23,063 bases of DNA. It comes from JBBUEO01 sp038056915. Its GTDB lineage: Bacteria > Patescibacteriota > UBA1384 > UBA12157 > JAENIV01. The notes beneath the pieces were generated by a model. The model was given only the letters and a program-made list of their open reading frames with translations. It searched no databases and had not been told where the DNA came from. Made by a program: the position numbers and the translations under genes. Each line of letters starts with the position of its first letter. The stretch's first letter is position 1. The stretch is taken from positions 1 to 23,063 of the forward strand of contig JBBUEO010000037.1 in the NCBI GenBank assembly GCA_038056915.1, in the 5' to 3' direction. Positions 21,511 to 23,063 of this stretch are shown in pieces.

Positions 21511-23061
21511 ATGAATATTCAAAAGTTAACTTTAATTATTCTTGACGGCTGGGGGTACGCTCCTTCTTGGGGCGGTAACGCGGTTGAAACTGCCGAGACC
21601 CCAACAATGGATTCGCTTTGGCGAAAATACCCTCATACTATCTTAAAAGCAGCCGAAGAATCGGTCGGCTTACCAATTCATGAACCTGGAAATTCGGAGG
21701 TTGGTCATTTAAATATAGGTTCTGGACAAATTGTCAGACAAAACTTGCCTGGGATCACGGCTTTAATTAACGATAAAAGTTTTTTTGCAAACCCAATCCT
21801 TTTGGAAGCAATTGAACATTGCGTTAGATTTAAAAGCAATCTTCATATTATGGGATTGCTTTCTGACGGCGGTGTCCATTCCCATATTGATCATCTTTTT
21901 GCTCTTTTAGATTTGATTAAAGCAAAAAATTTTCCTCGGGTGTATCTGCATATTTTCACTGATGGTCGCGACACCGATCCAATGAAGGCTTTATCTTACA
22001 TTTCAAATCTAAATGAAAAAATTAATTCAATTTCATTAGGGAAAATTATTTCGATTTCAGGTCGTTATTATGCGATGGACCGTGATAATCGCTGGGATAG
22101 AATTAAAAAAACCTATGATATTTTAACCTTAGGTTTAGGGCCAGCGGCTGAAAGTCCTCAACAAGCCGTCAGTTCCGCTTATCGTCAAGGTATGACCGAT
22201 GAATTTATTCCGCCGACTATTATTGCCAATAAAGATCAGCCCTTTATTCCGATTAATGATAACGATGGCTTGATATTTTTTAATTTTCGAGCTGACCGAA
22301 CTCGGGAAATAATCTGGGCTTTTTCATTAGAAAAATTTCACAGTTTTAATCGAAAAAAATTTATTAAAAATTTATATTTTGCGACTTTTTCTTTTCACGA
22401 AGAATATGAAGAAAAATTACCTATTAAAGTGGTTTTCAGACTTGGTGGAGTTTTAAACCCAGTGGCGAAAAATATTGCTAAATACTCGTTAAAACAATTT
22501 CATTTAGCTGAAACCGAAAAATTCGCTCATGTAACTTATTTCTTCAATGGTGGCAAAGAAAAACCTTTTCCGCGCGAGACAAGAGAACTTATTCCTTCTC
22601 CTAAAGTTGCCACTTATGATTTGAAGCCGGAAATGAGCGCCTTAAAAGTAACTGATGAGATGAAAAAATCAGTTGGTGCTTTTGACTTTTCAATTGCTAA
22701 TTTCGCCAACCCAGATATGGTTGGTCATACCGGCAACCTGCGAGCCACCATCAGGGCCTGTGAGGTGGTTGATAAATGTTTAAATGTAGTTTTAAAAGAA
22801 TTACTTTCTAAAAAACAGGTGGTAATTGTCACTGCTGATCATGGTAACGCTGAACAAATGATTAATCCCAATTCTGGCGATCCCCATACCGAACACACAA
22901 TAAATCCGGTTCCTTTTATCATTGCCTCTGAAGACAGCCGTTACCAAAAACCGCTGGTGACTTTTTCGCGTCAACCAATTTTATCGGATGTCTCCCCGAC
23001 AATTTTAAAAATAATGGGTTTAGAAATACCACAAGAGATGACAGGAATAAGTCTTTTTTAG
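21511..23061 (+). CDS. gpmI: Phosphoglycerate mutase, cofactor-independent, copy 2
   Basis: A complete 516-residue enzyme of normal length. Motifs in order: Asp12 in LDGWG, nucleophile Ser62 in GNSEVGHLN, GLLSDGGVHSH, TDGRDTDP, SGRYYAMDRDNRWDR, FNFRADR, HVTYFFNGGKEKPF, NFANPDMVGHTG, TADHGNAE and EHTINPVP, so all metal and phosphate ligands appear kept. Relative to copy 1 it is similar over the whole length but roughly half the residues differ, e.g. IGSGQIVRQNLPGITALI here against LGCGRIIMQNLPRINQSI there, so the duplication is old or one copy was acquired. It starts 9 nt after the stop of copy 1 with AGG 6 nt upstream, and belongs to the same transcript. The stop is 2 nt from the window edge. 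Confidence 0.95.
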   Translation: MNIQKLTLIILDGWGYAPSWGGNAVETAETPTMDSLWRKYPHTILKAAEESVGLPIHEPGNSEVGHLNIGSGQIVRQNLPGITALINDKSFFANPILLEAIEHCVRFKSNLHIMGLLSDGGVHSHIDHLFALLDLIKAKNFPRVYLHIFTDGRDTDPMKALSYISNLNEKINSISLGKIISISGRYYAMDRDNRWDRIKKTYDILTLGLGPAAESPQQAVSSAYRQGMTDEFIPPTIIANKDQPFIPINDNDGLIFFNFRADRTREIIWAFSLEKFHSFNRKKFIKNLYFATFSFHEEYEEKLPIKVVFRLGGVLNPVAKNIAKYSLKQFHLAETEKFAHVTYFFNGGKEKPFPRETRELIPSPKVATYDLKPEMSALKVTDEMKKSVGAFDFSIANFANPDMVGHTGNLRATIRACEVVDKCLNVVLKELLSKKQVVIVTADHGNAEQMINPNSGDPHTEHTINPVPFIIASEDSRYQKPLVTFSRQPILSDVSPTILKIMGLEIPQEMTGISLF

Positions 23062-23063
23062 TA

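Noticed and set aside
1..23063. UGA recoded to Gly as in Gracilibacteria and SR1
   Set aside because: TGA ends several well-defined genes here (for example the sugar-phosphotransferase, epimerase and enolase) exactly where the families end, and no in-frame TGA interrupts a gene.

Overview
The window reads as a scaffold from an uncultivated Patescibacteria (Candidate Phyla Radiation) bacterium. The grounds are low GC, very compact gene packing, small genes with overlapping starts and stops, the standard code with TGA used as stop, and a characteristic set: a DUF2207 membrane protein with a Gly-rich tail, a PEGA-domain protein, a sortase, and divergent short glycolytic enzymes. The exact lineage cannot be told from this piece. 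Two runs of exactly 100 N (6955-7054 and 20485-20584) are scaffold gaps; the second interrupts a gene.

Layout. 58-6774 (minus strand) is an operon behind a near-perfect sigma70 promoter (TTGACA-17-TATAAT, 6846-6874): nusA, clpC, an unrecognised multi-pass membrane protein, a newly read 46-codon membrane ORF and a DUF2207 protein. 6921-7216 holds a minus-strand terminator and the first gap. 7217-11678 (minus) is an envelope block: murA, mreB, a GT4 glycosyltransferase, a newly read 53-codon membrane protein ending in the loop of a terminator, and a WecG/TagA glycosyltransferase. A PEGA-domain membrane protein (plus) diverges from murA and meets a sortase (minus) tail to tail; the sortase lies directly behind tRNA-Leu(CAA).

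13378-14460 is the accessory-looking part: a tRNA-Ala(CGC) without encoded CCA, a nested hairpin, a well-formed promoter, an unrecognised 164-residue gene whose GC is visibly higher than its neighbours, and a dense array of palindromes. The array's last arm contains the TTGACA that probably forms the -35 box of the next gene.

14488-23061 (plus) combines surface-sugar genes with central carbon genes: a polyprenyl-phosphate sugar-phosphotransferase homologue whose catalytic Asp-Glu pair reads Ala-Gln, a sugar-1-phosphate nucleotidylyltransferase, an NAD-dependent sugar epimerase, then phosphoglucose isomerase, enolase and two tandem, diverged phosphoglycerate mutases (gpmI). Sugar-phosphate interconversion, nucleotide-sugar formation and lower glycolysis appear to share transcripts.

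Most worth a second look: the altered active-site residues in MreB and in the sugar-phosphotransferase, the tandem gpmI pair, the 13.4-14.5 kb palindrome and unknown-gene segment, and two small membrane ORFs tied to their neighbours.
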